From NCBI GenBank assembly GCA_001871815.1, contig MNVP01000085.1, positions 1-35,115 on the forward strand: a DNA stretch of 35,115 nucleotides, in the 5' to 3' direction. Below are positions 1 through 8,264 of this stretch, one piece after another. Made by a program: the position numbers and the translations under genes. Position 1 is the first letter of the stretch, and every line of letters starts with the position of its first letter. Under the pieces are notes generated by a model. That model was not told the origin of the DNA, did not search any database, and saw only the letters and a program-made list of their open reading frames with translations. The stretch is from Candidatus Omnitrophica bacterium CG1_02_40_15 (GTDB taxonomy: Bacteria > Omnitrophota > Gorgyraeia > Gorgyraeales > Gorgyraeaceae).

Positions 1-101
1 ACAGTAAGGCCTGTTTCCAGGTACCCTTCCAGCCTGTACCTGTCCCTTTCAGTTAGATGTTTATATTTACCGGCTTTAGTGGTACAATTTACCTGCTCCA
101 T
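1..101 (-). CDS. IS30-family transposase, N-terminal fragment (runs off the left edge)
   Basis: Minus-strand reading from ATG at 101: MEQVNCTTKAGKYKHLTERDRYRLEGYLETGLT...; 'YKHLTERDRYRLEGYLETGL' resembles IS30 transposase N-termini; GGAG SD-like sequence just upstream. Not in the ORF track because it is truncated. Confidence 0.75.
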   Translation of the reverse strand, partial: MEQVNCTTKAGKYKHLTERDRYRLEGYLETGLT

Positions 102-234
102 AGACTCTCCTTCTGTTTTTTTTGTTGGTTTTATCACCTTACAAAATAACAGATTTTAAGAGCTATGGGGCATTTTTATTTAATTATTTTTCGCACTTAC
201 GATTACAATCTACTCTACCCCACAACGATATCCT

Positions 235-263
235 GTAGGGACAGGACAATGTCCTGTCCCTAC
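235..263. repeat. Perfect 14+1+14 palindrome overlapping the greA stop codon
   Basis: GTAGGGACAGGACA-A-TGTCCTGTCCCTAC; the minus-strand TAG of greA (260-262) lies inside it. Confidence 0.9.
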
Positions 264-733
264 CTTGATATTTCTAGTATCTTATATTTCAATACACCCG
301 CAGGAACCCTGATATTGGCTATATCCCCAATTTTACAGCCTAAAAGGGCTTTTCCTACAGGAGAAGAAATAGAAATCTTGCCCTTTTCGTAATCAGCCTC
401 ATCTTCGGTTACCAGCATATAAACTACCTCTTCTTTTGAATCTATATCCACTAATTTTAATTTAGCTCCGATGTACGCCTTATCCGAAGATATATTTTCA
501 TTATCCAGGATCCTGGCTGTCAGGATCTTCTCCTCAAGTTCCCTTATCCTTTTTTCATTTATTGCCTGCGACTGCTTCGCAGAATCATATTCTGCGTTTT
601 CGCTTAGATCGCCCATTTGCCTTGCCTTTTCAAGGGCATTTGCTATTTCCTTGCGTTTTACGGTTTTCAGTATTTTTAATTCCTCTTTAAGTTTGTTACA
701 GCCATCTTTTGTCAAAAAAGTGCCTTCAGACAT
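260..733 (-). CDS. greA: Transcription elongation factor GreA
   Basis: GreA coiled-coil 'LEKARQMGDLSENAEYDSAKQSQAINEKRIRELEEKI' and C-terminal 'SPVGKALLGCKIGD'; start refined to MSEGTF. Confidence 0.95.
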   Translation of the reverse strand: MSEGTFLTKDGCNKLKEELKILKTVKRKEIANALEKARQMGDLSENAEYDSAKQSQAINEKRIRELEEKILTARILDNENISSDKAYIGAKLKLVDIDSKEEVVYMLVTEDEADYEKGKISISSPVGKALLGCKIGDIANIRVPAGVLKYKILEISR

Positions 734-788
734 ATTCCCTCCCAAATTTTGCGAAGCAAAATTTGATCCCGAGCCGCCTTAGTTTTTA

Positions 789-1919
789 CTATCGAGCGGC
801 GAGGGACCTTTTATAAATCCTTGGAACGCGGTGGCCTATATTGCATAACACCTCGTAAGGTATCGTATTTATAAGCCTGGCCAGTTCTTCCGCTCTTATG
901 ATCTCATCACCCTGGCTGCCTATGAGAACCACCTCATCGCCTACTCTTACATTTTCTAAATGCCCCACATCTACCATGCACATATCCATACAGACCCTGC
1001 CCACTATTGGACAACGACTTCCACGTATTAAAACTTGAGCTTTATTTGAAAAATGCCTTGAATACCCATCGCCATAACCAACAGGTATTGTAGCTATCTT
1101 TGTAAGCTTAGAGGTCATATAAGTCATGCCATAACTTATACTGCGGCCCTTTGGCATTGATTTCAGATAAGTGATCTTTGTTTTTAAAGCGAGGGCCGGC
1201 TTTAAAAGTATATTTTTCATGAGGCTTTCTTTAGGGTATATGCCGTACATCATAAGGCCTGGCCTGACCATATTCATATGGCTATCTTTAAAATTTATAA
1301 GGGCAATGCTATTTGCAGTATGTTTTATAGGTATATATATGTTATTATCCCATAGCTTTTCTATAAGCCGCTTAAAATTCCCTATCTGGTTATAGGTGAA
1401 AACCTTGTCAGCCTCCGCATTTGGAAAATGCGTAAAAATCCCATCTATAATAATATTTTTTAACCCGGCTATTTTTTTTATAAATCCTATTGCCTCCTCG
1501 TGCCAGAATCCAAGACGGCCCATGCCCGTATCTATCTTCACGTGCACCTTTACTTTTTTATTCCTGGACTGGGCAAGCTTGGAAAGCCTCCTAGGGATAT
1601 CCATGTCAGAAACTGTCTGGATTACGTTGAACCTAAGAACGCCTTCTATTTCTTCGGGCAAAATAGCGCCTATGACAAGTATCGGTTTTTGTATCCCTAT
1701 CCTGCGCAATATAGCTGCTTCATCAAGAGATGCAACGCCAAAATAATCAATATAATCCTCAATTGTCTTTGAGACTTCCTTTATCCCATGGCCGTAAGCA
1801 TCTGCTTTTACGACCCCGAGTATCTGGGTATCGCTCTTAACAATATGTCCGACTATCTCCAGATTATGGCGGATGGCATCGAGATCTATTTCTGCAAATG
1901 TAGGCCTGTAGTATTTCAT
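789..1919 (-). CDS. alr: Alanine racemase
   Basis: PLP motif 'VVKADAYGHG', 'KIDTGMGRLG', 'VGRVCMDMCMVDV'. Confidence 0.95.
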   Translation of the reverse strand: MKYYRPTFAEIDLDAIRHNLEIVGHIVKSDTQILGVVKADAYGHGIKEVSKTIEDYIDYFGVASLDEAAILRRIGIQKPILVIGAILPEEIEGVLRFNVIQTVSDMDIPRRLSKLAQSRNKKVKVHVKIDTGMGRLGFWHEEAIGFIKKIAGLKNIIIDGIFTHFPNAEADKVFTYNQIGNFKRLIEKLWDNNIYIPIKHTANSIALINFKDSHMNMVRPGLMMYGIYPKESLMKNILLKPALALKTKITYLKSMPKGRSISYGMTYMTSKLTKIATIPVGYGDGYSRHFSNKAQVLIRGSRCPIVGRVCMDMCMVDVGHLENVRVGDEVVLIGSQGDEIIRAEELARLINTIPYEVLCNIGHRVPRIYKRSLAAR

Positions 1920-1935
1920 GTTTATAGCATTGTTT

Positions 1936-1990
1936 TAGCATATAGCGTTTAGCGTATAGAGAAACTAAACGCTATACGCTATCCGCTATA
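1936..1990. repeat. TAGCGNN heptamer inverted element (H1a), alr/tsaB gap
   Basis: tagcata tagcgtt tagcgta tagagaa / ctaaacgctatacgctatccgcta; overlaps the tsaB stop. Confidence 0.85.
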
Positions 1991-2809
1991 TTTTACTTGA
2001 CAATCTTCTGGATACAGATATAAAGGACTGAGTTTATCCAGATTTGTTTTTTTAGCTTTTTTGATACTTCGACGGCGCCAAACCGCAGTCTTTAGGCCGC
2101 GAACAGAAGCGCCGCTCAGTATCAACCCTGAGCCTGTCGAAAGGTTGATTTTCGAGAAACCAAGCTTTATAAGATTCCCAGCTCCTGGATACCAGTATTC
2201 TTCAAGCAAAAATGCCGACTGGCGTTTATTTTTTGCCTGCCTGCCGGCAGGCAGGCTTAATTCCGCAAAGGCTTTTACGGAATCTTGATTAATATAATTT
2301 GCTATTTTGTCTCCATAAAGACTTAGCCCATCCCCTAGAAAAACAGAATCTCTTTTTACTTTCTTCAAAAACTTTTCTATGGGCAATAGCAAATAATCTG
2401 ATAACCTCGCTACCTTGCTGCCTTTTCTCCTGTAAATAGCAGCATAAACCTGGCCCCTTTTTGCATCTATTATAGGAATAATATATCTGTCTTTTCCCTG
2501 GGCATTACAAGCAATGGAATCCATGCTAGCCACGCCGATGCATGGCTTCCCTGAGGCTATGCCAAAACCTTTTATCGTGCTGACACCTATCCTTAGCCCG
2601 GTAAATGAGCCTGGGCCAAGGCCTATTATAAAAGCGCCTATCTTATTTATAGGCGTTCTGGATTTTTTTAGGAGCTCTTTTACCTTTGGCACCAGCTGGC
2701 TGGCTTGCCTTCTATCAAGTAAATGAGATTCTTCTCTTATTATATCTTCATCTTCGCTCAATGCAATGCTCAGAAATTTTGAACTTGTATCAATGCCTAA
2801 GATCTTCAA
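1979..2809 (-). CDS. tsaB: tRNA threonylcarbamoyladenosine biosynthesis protein TsaB, with two repeat-derived in-frame insertions
   Basis: 'MKILGIDTSSKFLSIAL', 'GLGPGSFTGLRIGVSTIKG'; adjacent to tsaE. C-terminal half carries SLPAGRQA and a 28-aa repeat-encoded segment. Confidence 0.9.
   Translation of the reverse strand: MKILGIDTSSKFLSIALSEDEDIIREESHLLDRRQASQLVPKVKELLKKSRTPINKIGAFIIGLGPGSFTGLRIGVSTIKGFGIASGKPCIGVASMDSIACNAQGKDRYIIPIIDAKRGQVYAAIYRRKGSKVARLSDYLLLPIEKFLKKVKRDSVFLGDGLSLYGDKIANYINQDSVKAFAELSLPAGRQAKNKRQSAFLLEEYWYPGAGNLIKLGFSKINLSTGSGLILSGASVRGLKTAVWRRRSIKKAKKTNLDKLSPLYLYPEDCQVKYSG
2061..2149. repeat. Two-hairpin GCTCA/TTCGAC-type element inserted in tsaB
   Basis: ttgatac-TTCGAC-ggcgc...gcgcc-GCTCA-gtatcaa followed by atcaacc-CTGAGC-ctg-TCGAA-aggttgat; TTGAT direct repeats at 2061-2065 and 2145-2149. 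Confidence 0.8.
2235..2256. repeat. Perfect 22-bp palindrome inserted in tsaB
   Basis: GCCTGCCTGCCGGCAGGCAGGC, 11+11 with no loop; encodes SLPAGRQA on the tsaB strand. Confidence 0.9.
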
Positions 2810-3209
2810 TGATTACCTTTCTCTTGTTATCGCCTTTTATCTTTAATCTCACAGATATATGCTTTTCTGGCAAAATGGATTTTATCTTTTCCGCCCATTC
2901 TATTACAGTAACGCCGTTTCCATAAATATATTCTTCTATGGCCAGATTTTCTATTTCCTTTAAATCATCCAGCCTGTATAAATCAAGATGGTATAGCGGA
3001 ATTCTTCCATTGTATTCCTTTATCAAAACAAATGTTGGGCTATTTATGCGCTTAGGATCTTTCACGCCAAGGCCTTTTCCAATGCCTTTTGTAAAAGTAG
3101 TCTTGCCGCTTCCCAGATCGCCTGAAAGCGCAATTATATCCCCTGGTCTCAGTTTCCTTGCCAGCTTCTCGCCAATTAACATTGTTTCCTTAGCGCTATT
3201 CGTTATCAT
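2790..3209 (-). CDS. tsaE: tRNA threonylcarbamoyladenosine biosynthesis ATPase TsaE
   Basis: Walker A 'LSGDLGSGKTTFTKGIGKGLG', 'INSPTFVLIKEY', 'VTVIEWAEK'. Confidence 0.95.
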   Translation of the reverse strand: MITNSAKETMLIGEKLARKLRPGDIIALSGDLGSGKTTFTKGIGKGLGVKDPKRINSPTFVLIKEYNGRIPLYHLDLYRLDDLKEIENLAIEEYIYGNGVTVIEWAEKIKSILPEKHISVRLKIKGDNKRKVIIEDLRH

Positions 3210-3224
3210 GCTTCAATATCATTC

Positions 3225-3296
3225 TTCTCGAATTCGCTCGAAGAATAATATTGTTCGAGCGAATATCCTGACTATACATGTAAGCCCAGTCGAGAA
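3225..3296. repeat. TTCTCGACT-type palindromic element, copy E1
   Basis: ttctcga...agtcgagaa ends; core attcgctcgaa-gaataatattg-ttcgagcgaat. Confidence 0.85.
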
Positions 3297-3299
3297 CTA

Positions 3300-4202
3300 T
3301 TAGAAATGAGTAAACCCACTAGGTTTAATTTTCTCTAATTTCCCATTCTTTCTTGCAAGAAAAAACCCTTTATGTATATCGCGTATTTGACCAATTCTAG
3401 AAAGCCTTGTTTCAAACGGCCATATATCCTCCAACCTATCTGCATGCTTCTCAGGTAATGTGAAAATTAATTCGAAGTCTTCGCCATCCCTCATAGCTGA
3501 ATTAAAATCTATGGCATCCTTAGAAACAGGCATTGTTTTTTCATAGATCACTGCGCCTTTATCGCTTTCTTCTAATATATGCCCCAGGTCAGCTAAAAGG
3601 CCGTCGGATATATCTATCATTGAATTAATCTTAAAATTTTTTACTAAAAACCTCGCTTCTTCAAGCCTAGGAGTAAAATTAAGGTGCTTAAGCTTTATTG
3701 AACCGCCTATATTTCCGGTAACAAATATAGCGTCTTTTTCCTTAGCCTTGCTTCTTAACGTTAAATTTTTTATTTCTACTTCTCCGATAAGCGCAATATT
3801 AATAATTATCTTGTTAGAACCAACTGTATCCCCGCCTACTAAATCAACGCTAAACCTGTCTGCAACTTTTCTTATACCCCTATATATCTCATCAGCGTAT
3901 TTTAAATCCAGAGACCCTGGAAAACCTATTGAAATAACTGCAAATTTAGGTATGCCTCCCATTGCTGCAATGTCGCTTATATTTGAAGAAAGGGCTTTTT
4001 TCCCCACCAATCTAGCCGAAGAACCTTTATAAAAATGTTTCCCCTCTAAGAGCATATCTGTTGTAAAAAGCAGGTATTTATCTTTTGTATATTTTAAAAC
4101 AGCTGCATCATCGCCTATGCCTTTTACAACCCGGTTGGACAATCTTATTGCCTTGCTTATCCTGTTTATAAAATTAAATTCTCCTAAATCTTTTAATCTC
4201 AT
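3300..4202 (-). CDS. thiL: Thiamine-monophosphate kinase
   Basis: 'GIGDDAAVLKY', 'LLFTTDMLLEGKHF', 'NISDIAAMGGIPKFAVISIGFP', 'MIDISDGLLADLGHI'. Confidence 0.93.
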   Translation of the reverse strand: MRLKDLGEFNFINRISKAIRLSNRVVKGIGDDAAVLKYTKDKYLLFTTDMLLEGKHFYKGSSARLVGKKALSSNISDIAAMGGIPKFAVISIGFPGSLDLKYADEIYRGIRKVADRFSVDLVGGDTVGSNKIIINIALIGEVEIKNLTLRSKAKEKDAIFVTGNIGGSIKLKHLNFTPRLEEARFLVKNFKINSMIDISDGLLADLGHILEESDKGAVIYEKTMPVSKDAIDFNSAMRDGEDFELIFTLPEKHADRLEDIWPFETRLSRIGQIRDIHKGFFLARKNGKLEKIKPSGFTHF

Positions 4203-5277
4203 AAATGCCTTTTTCAGTTATTATGCCGGAGATCAAGCTGTGAGGAGTAACATCAAACGCGGGATTATAAACCTTTGAATCGATCGGCGCAGTCTGTTTT
4301 GAACCTGTATAAATAATCTCATCTCTATTCCTTTCTTCAATCGGAATATCCTTTCCTGATTTTATATCCTTATCTATAGTAGAGCTCGGGGCTGCTACAT
4401 AAAAAGGGATGCCGTGGTACTTTGCAAGAACTGCAAGGCCATATGTGCCTATTTTATTAGCAGCGTCTCCGTTCCTGGCAATCCTGTCTGCGCCCACTAT
4501 AATTTTTGTAACGCCTTTATTTTTTATGGCGCTGGCTGCCATATCATCGCATATGAGAGTAGCGTCTATGCGCTTCTGGATTAATTCCCACATGGTAAGG
4601 CGCGAACCCTGCATGAGAGGCCTTGTCTCATCAGCGTAAACCTTGAATCTTTTACCCTGTTTCTTAGCTTCATAGATTATTGAAAGAGCTGTGCCCTGTC
4701 CAGCTGTAGCCAGTATCCCGGCATTACAATGTGTTAATATTACATCTCCGTTTTTTATTAATTTGGCGCCGTTTTTTCCTATGGCAACGCACATCAATTT
4801 ATCTTCTTTTAAAATATCCAATGCCTCTTTTAAAATAGCTTTCTTGATTTGCGCTATTGCGTTCCTATATTCTCGACTAGCTTCGTTCACTCGAACAACA
4901 TGTCCCGAGTGAAGTCGAGGGATATTCTTCGAGCGAGGCCAAAGGCCAAGTCGAGAAGTATCAAACCTTTTCTCCATCCTATCCAGAGCCCAGAATAGAT
5001 TTACTGCCGTAGGCCTTGTAGCTCTTAATTTCAAAGAAGCCCTGGCTAAATCTTTTTTAAAACCTCTGAATGTTTTTTCTTTTGAATTAATACCAGCTAA
5101 TGCATATCCCAGGCCAACTGCCACTCCTATTAGAGGAGCGCCTCTTATCTTGAGTTTTTTTATTGCCCCGCATAATGTGTCAATATCCCTGCATTTCACA
5201 TACTTAAGTTTTACAGGAAGCTGTGTCTGGTCTATAAAAACTATATTATTATCTTTCCATTTAATGGGTTCTATCAT
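4174..5277 (-). CDS. mtnA: S-methyl-5-thioribose-1-phosphate isomerase-like (MtnA/aIF2B family), with an in-frame repeat insertion
   Basis: 'IRGAPLIGVAVGLGYAL', 'LRATRPTAVNLFWALDRM', 'ILTHCNAGILATAGQGTAL', 'VYADETRPLMQGSRLTMWEL', 'IVGADRIARNGDAANKIGTY'. Confidence 0.93.
   Translation of the reverse strand: MIEPIKWKDNNIVFIDQTQLPVKLKYVKCRDIDTLCGAIKKLKIRGAPLIGVAVGLGYALAGINSKEKTFRGFKKDLARASLKLRATRPTAVNLFWALDRMEKRFDTSRLGLWPRSKNIPRLHSGHVVRVNEASREYRNAIAQIKKAILKEALDILKEDKLMCVAIGKNGAKLIKNGDVILTHCNAGILATAGQGTALSIIYEAKKQGKRFKVYADETRPLMQGSRLTMWELIQKRIDATLICDDMAASAIKNKGVTKIIVGADRIARNGDAANKIGTYGLAVLAKYHGIPFYVAAPSSTIDKDIKSGKDIPIEERNRDEIIYTGSKQTAPIDSKVYNPAFDVTPHSLISGIITEKGIYEIKRFRRI
4870..4957. repeat. TTCTCGACT-type element, copy E2, inside mtnA
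   Basis: ttctcgact ... agtcgagaa; encodes ~TSRLGLWPRSKNIPRLHSGHVVRVNEASRE on the mtnA strand. Confidence 0.85.
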
Positions 5278-6377
5278 AATCCAAAAACCTTTGCTAAAAA
5301 ATTACGCTTCAATTCTATTGCCTTATGCGGACAAACCTCATGACAGCACATGCACTTGATGCATTTTTTCAAATCTATGCTTGAGTTTTTAGGCTCTATA
5401 GTTATAGCTAGAACTGGACAGCTGTCTTGGCATATCATGCATTTTTTGCAGAGTCCTTTATCTATATGCGGCCCAAATTTTATAAATCTTGCTGCAAATT
5501 TAGCGCAAGGCCCAAGAATGGTTATTAATCCATTCTTTCCTGGAATCTCAAAATCTTTTATTAAATTCTCTTTTACGCTTTCTCCTAATATCTCAATATT
5601 TTTTAAATCAGCTTCTCCAAGTTTTTTTGCATAAGCTTCTCTTGTTGTAATGATACTAAGAGGTTCTATGCCTGCGAGTCTCGCAAAAACAGCATCAATG
5701 GTTACGCTGTCTTCTCCTGCTATTAAAAGTCCTGGATTCCTCAATCTCCCTGAAGAAGGGCCATCCTGATCCATGGCAACTATACCATCCATTAAAACAA
5801 GGTTAGGTTTTACTATCTTAAAAGTATCTATTAAAACCTTTACAAACTCTTCCGGGCTGGGAAATTTTTTATGAAGTTCGCTTTTATGAAGCCCTGCCAC
5901 TGCGCCATACATATTCTTAATAGCTCCTGTGAGCCCCATCAGGATGTGGGTTTTCATCTTGGGTAAACTTATAATCTTATCGCATTCAAAAAAATAGTTT
6001 GCTATTGGGATACCATTAACTACTTTTATACCCTTTACATCTTTCAGCTCTACCCCAATTTCCTTTGCAAGAGACAAAATGCCGGAACCTTCATATGCTT
6101 TGGCAGGGCTAAGCGAACCGCCTGGATTATCGCCTATACAAGGCACAGCCCCGCAATCCCTGACTGATTTAACAACAGCTCTTATCACTTCGAGATGCGT
6201 GCATATCCCATCTTCAGGCAAGCGGGCTGAAAGCATATTAGGCTTAATGAGCACTTTTTCGCTTCTTTTTATAAAAGCATCCATCCCTCCTAAAAGATCG
6301 AAAGCTTTTTTTACAGCCTGCTCAACTTTAACTCTTTCATAATCCTTGCATTTTACAATCGCGATTTTTGTCTTCAT
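5274..6377 (-). CDS. DUF362 domain protein with C-terminal 2x[4Fe-4S] ferredoxin domain
   Basis: 'LIKPNMLSARLPEDGICTHLEVIRAVVKSV', C-terminal CKKCMICQDSCPV and CIKCMCCHEVCPHKAI clusters; start refined to MKTKIAIVKC. Confidence 0.85.
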   Translation of the reverse strand: MKTKIAIVKCKDYERVKVEQAVKKAFDLLGGMDAFIKRSEKVLIKPNMLSARLPEDGICTHLEVIRAVVKSVRDCGAVPCIGDNPGGSLSPAKAYEGSGILSLAKEIGVELKDVKGIKVVNGIPIANYFFECDKIISLPKMKTHILMGLTGAIKNMYGAVAGLHKSELHKKFPSPEEFVKVLIDTFKIVKPNLVLMDGIVAMDQDGPSSGRLRNPGLLIAGEDSVTIDAVFARLAGIEPLSIITTREAYAKKLGEADLKNIEILGESVKENLIKDFEIPGKNGLITILGPCAKFAARFIKFGPHIDKGLCKKCMICQDSCPVLAITIEPKNSSIDLKKCIKCMCCHEVCPHKAIELKRNFLAKVFGL

Positions 6378-6393
6378 CTCTTTGCCAAGTTCA

Positions 6394-6434
6394 AACAACT
6401 TTACAAACCAACAATGTCAAAATGTAAAGTTGTT
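6394..6434. repeat. 12-bp-stem hairpin between the DUF362 and CPBP genes
   Basis: aacaactttaca-N17-tgtaaagttgtt; overlaps the CPBP stop codon (6433-6435). Confidence 0.8.
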
Positions 6435-7458
6435 AGCGGAGTAACTCCTTTATAAAGAATACAAAACCTACGATAATTGAATTATGCAATATATGAATAG
6501 ATATAGATGCGATAAGCGAGCCTGTTATTTCGTACAAAAATGCCATTAAAACGCCCAGTATCATTATCGGGAGAAAACCTACGATATTAGTATGCAGCAC
6601 GCTGAATAAAGCGCCGCTCAATAACATTCCAAGAAGCGCTCCAAAGCGCTTTTTTACAGCGTTATATAAAAATCCTCTGAAAAATATCTCCTCTATTATA
6701 GGCCCAAATATAGAAACAAATATTGTCAAAAATAAAATTACACTGCTTCTCTTTTCTTCAAAAAACATATCAAATACAGGTTGCGTTGGAGGTTTATAGC
6801 CTATTGCATCCAGAAACAGCATAGATACTATAAGAACCAAGATTAAAATAGGCATTATGAAGATATACGCGGCAATCCCGGATAAAACATTTTTATAAAA
6901 ACTCTCGAACGCAATCCCAAGACTGGATAGCTTTTCTCTGTATTTTACTAAGACAAAATACAATATCACAGCCCCTGCAATTATATCTATAAAAAATGTG
7001 CCAAACATCATACGCAGGTTAACATCCATATTAAAATGAGGCGGTTTCAAAATAAAAGAGCCTACTGTGCCAAATATATATCCTGAAAATATCACTATAA
7101 TAGCAACCCTGGCTATATCCATGATACCCCATGATACTGATTTTTTTTCTGGAATTTTATTAGGCAGTATTTTCCCCCTGCCAAAAAGGAAAAGAATATT
7201 CATCGCAATGCCCGCCATAAGCATAAGAAATCCCGCAAAAAGGCTATATCTGAAAAATATTGCGCTTGGTTTTTTTGATTCAAAAAATAATCTTATTTTT
7301 CCCTCTGTAACTCCCATATCCTTAAAGGTCATTAACGAAATGGTTTTTTTATCCGGGAGGTCTTTTTTGCGCATATGCCCTATGCTAAGCAAATTGATCC
7401 CAAATATAAAAATAACCATCCAGATATATATTCGTTCGCGTCTAATAAAATCGAGCAT
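6433..7458 (-). CDS. CPBP-family intramembrane metalloprotease
   Basis: Multi-pass protein with 'GPIIEEIFFRGFLYNAVKKRFG' (EExxxR) and 'LLSGALFSVLHTN' motifs. Confidence 0.85.
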   Translation of the reverse strand: MLDFIRRERIYIWMVIFIFGINLLSIGHMRKKDLPDKKTISLMTFKDMGVTEGKIRLFFESKKPSAIFFRYSLFAGFLMLMAGIAMNILFLFGRGKILPNKIPEKKSVSWGIMDIARVAIIVIFSGYIFGTVGSFILKPPHFNMDVNLRMMFGTFFIDIIAGAVILYFVLVKYREKLSSLGIAFESFYKNVLSGIAAYIFIMPILILVLIVSMLFLDAIGYKPPTQPVFDMFFEEKRSSVILFLTIFVSIFGPIIEEIFFRGFLYNAVKKRFGALLGMLLSGALFSVLHTNIVGFLPIMILGVLMAFLYEITGSLIASISIHILHNSIIVGFVFFIKELLR

Positions 7459-7463
7459 AATAA

Positions 7464-7497
7464 TATAGCGTATAGCGGATAGCGTTTAGCGTATAGA
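7464..7497. repeat. TAGCGNN heptamer array, single arm (H1b)
   Basis: tagcgta tagcgga tagcgtt tagcgta tag, with no matching inverted arm before the tatD stop. Confidence 0.8.
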
Positions 7498-7499
7498 AA

Positions 7500-8264
7500 T
7501 TAAAATTTAAATAGCTTAATTGCATTTTCTGTAGTTATTTTTGCCACTTTTTCAAAGCTAATCCCTTTTATCCTTGCAACTTCTTCTGCAGCATATTTAA
7601 CATACATAGGTTCATTACGTTTCCCCCTGAAATCCTGGGGGGCCAGAAACGGCGCATCTGTCTCAATAAGAAGCCTGCCCATAGGGACCAGTTTTACAAT
7701 TTCCCTGAGCTTATCAGAATTTTTATAAGTGATATTACAGGTAAAAGATATAAAAAATCCCATATCCAAACATGTTTTTAGAAATTTTTCATCTCCTGAA
7801 AAACAGTGCATTACTCCGCTGACTGAACTGCCTATGACATCTTTTAAGATATCAATAATATCCATATGAGCATCGCGATTATGTATTATCAAGGGGAGAT
7901 TTGCGGGTTTTGCAGTTTCAAGAAGCCTGATAAATAGTTTCTTCTGATTTTCGCGAGATGAAATATTTTTATAATAATCAAGCCCGATTTCACCTATTGC
8001 CACAACTTTCGGCTTATTAAGAAACTTCGCGAAAAGTTTAATATCATTTTCGGTTACGCTATCAGCTTCATGGGGATGAATGCCTATAGCCGCATAAATA
8101 AAATCATTCTCCCCAGCAATCCTTATAGACCTAACTGTCCCTTCCATGCTGGAACCAACATTTATGATAAACCTTATGCCGCTGTCTATGGAACGCTTTA
8201 AAACAGTGCCCATATCATCTTTAAAATCCTTAAAGTCCAGATGGCAATGCGTATCTATCAGCAT
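7500..8264 (-). CDS. tatD: TatD-family metal-dependent hydrolase
   Basis: 'MLIDTHCHLDFKDF', 'AIGIHPHEADSV', 'IGEIGLDYYKNISSRENQKKLFIRLLETA', 'LIETDAPFLAPQDFRGKRNEP'. Confidence 0.95.
   Translation of the reverse strand: MLIDTHCHLDFKDFKDDMGTVLKRSIDSGIRFIINVGSSMEGTVRSIRIAGENDFIYAAIGIHPHEADSVTENDIKLFAKFLNKPKVVAIGEIGLDYYKNISSRENQKKLFIRLLETAKPANLPLIIHNRDAHMDIIDILKDVIGSSVSGVMHCFSGDEKFLKTCLDMGFFISFTCNITYKNSDKLREIVKLVPMGRLLIETDAPFLAPQDFRGKRNEPMYVKYAAEEVARIKGISFEKVAKITTENAIKLFKF

Noticed and set aside
102-234. IS30 terminal inverted repeat upstream of the left-edge transposase
   Set aside because: The other end is outside the window, so no inverted repeat can be demonstrated.
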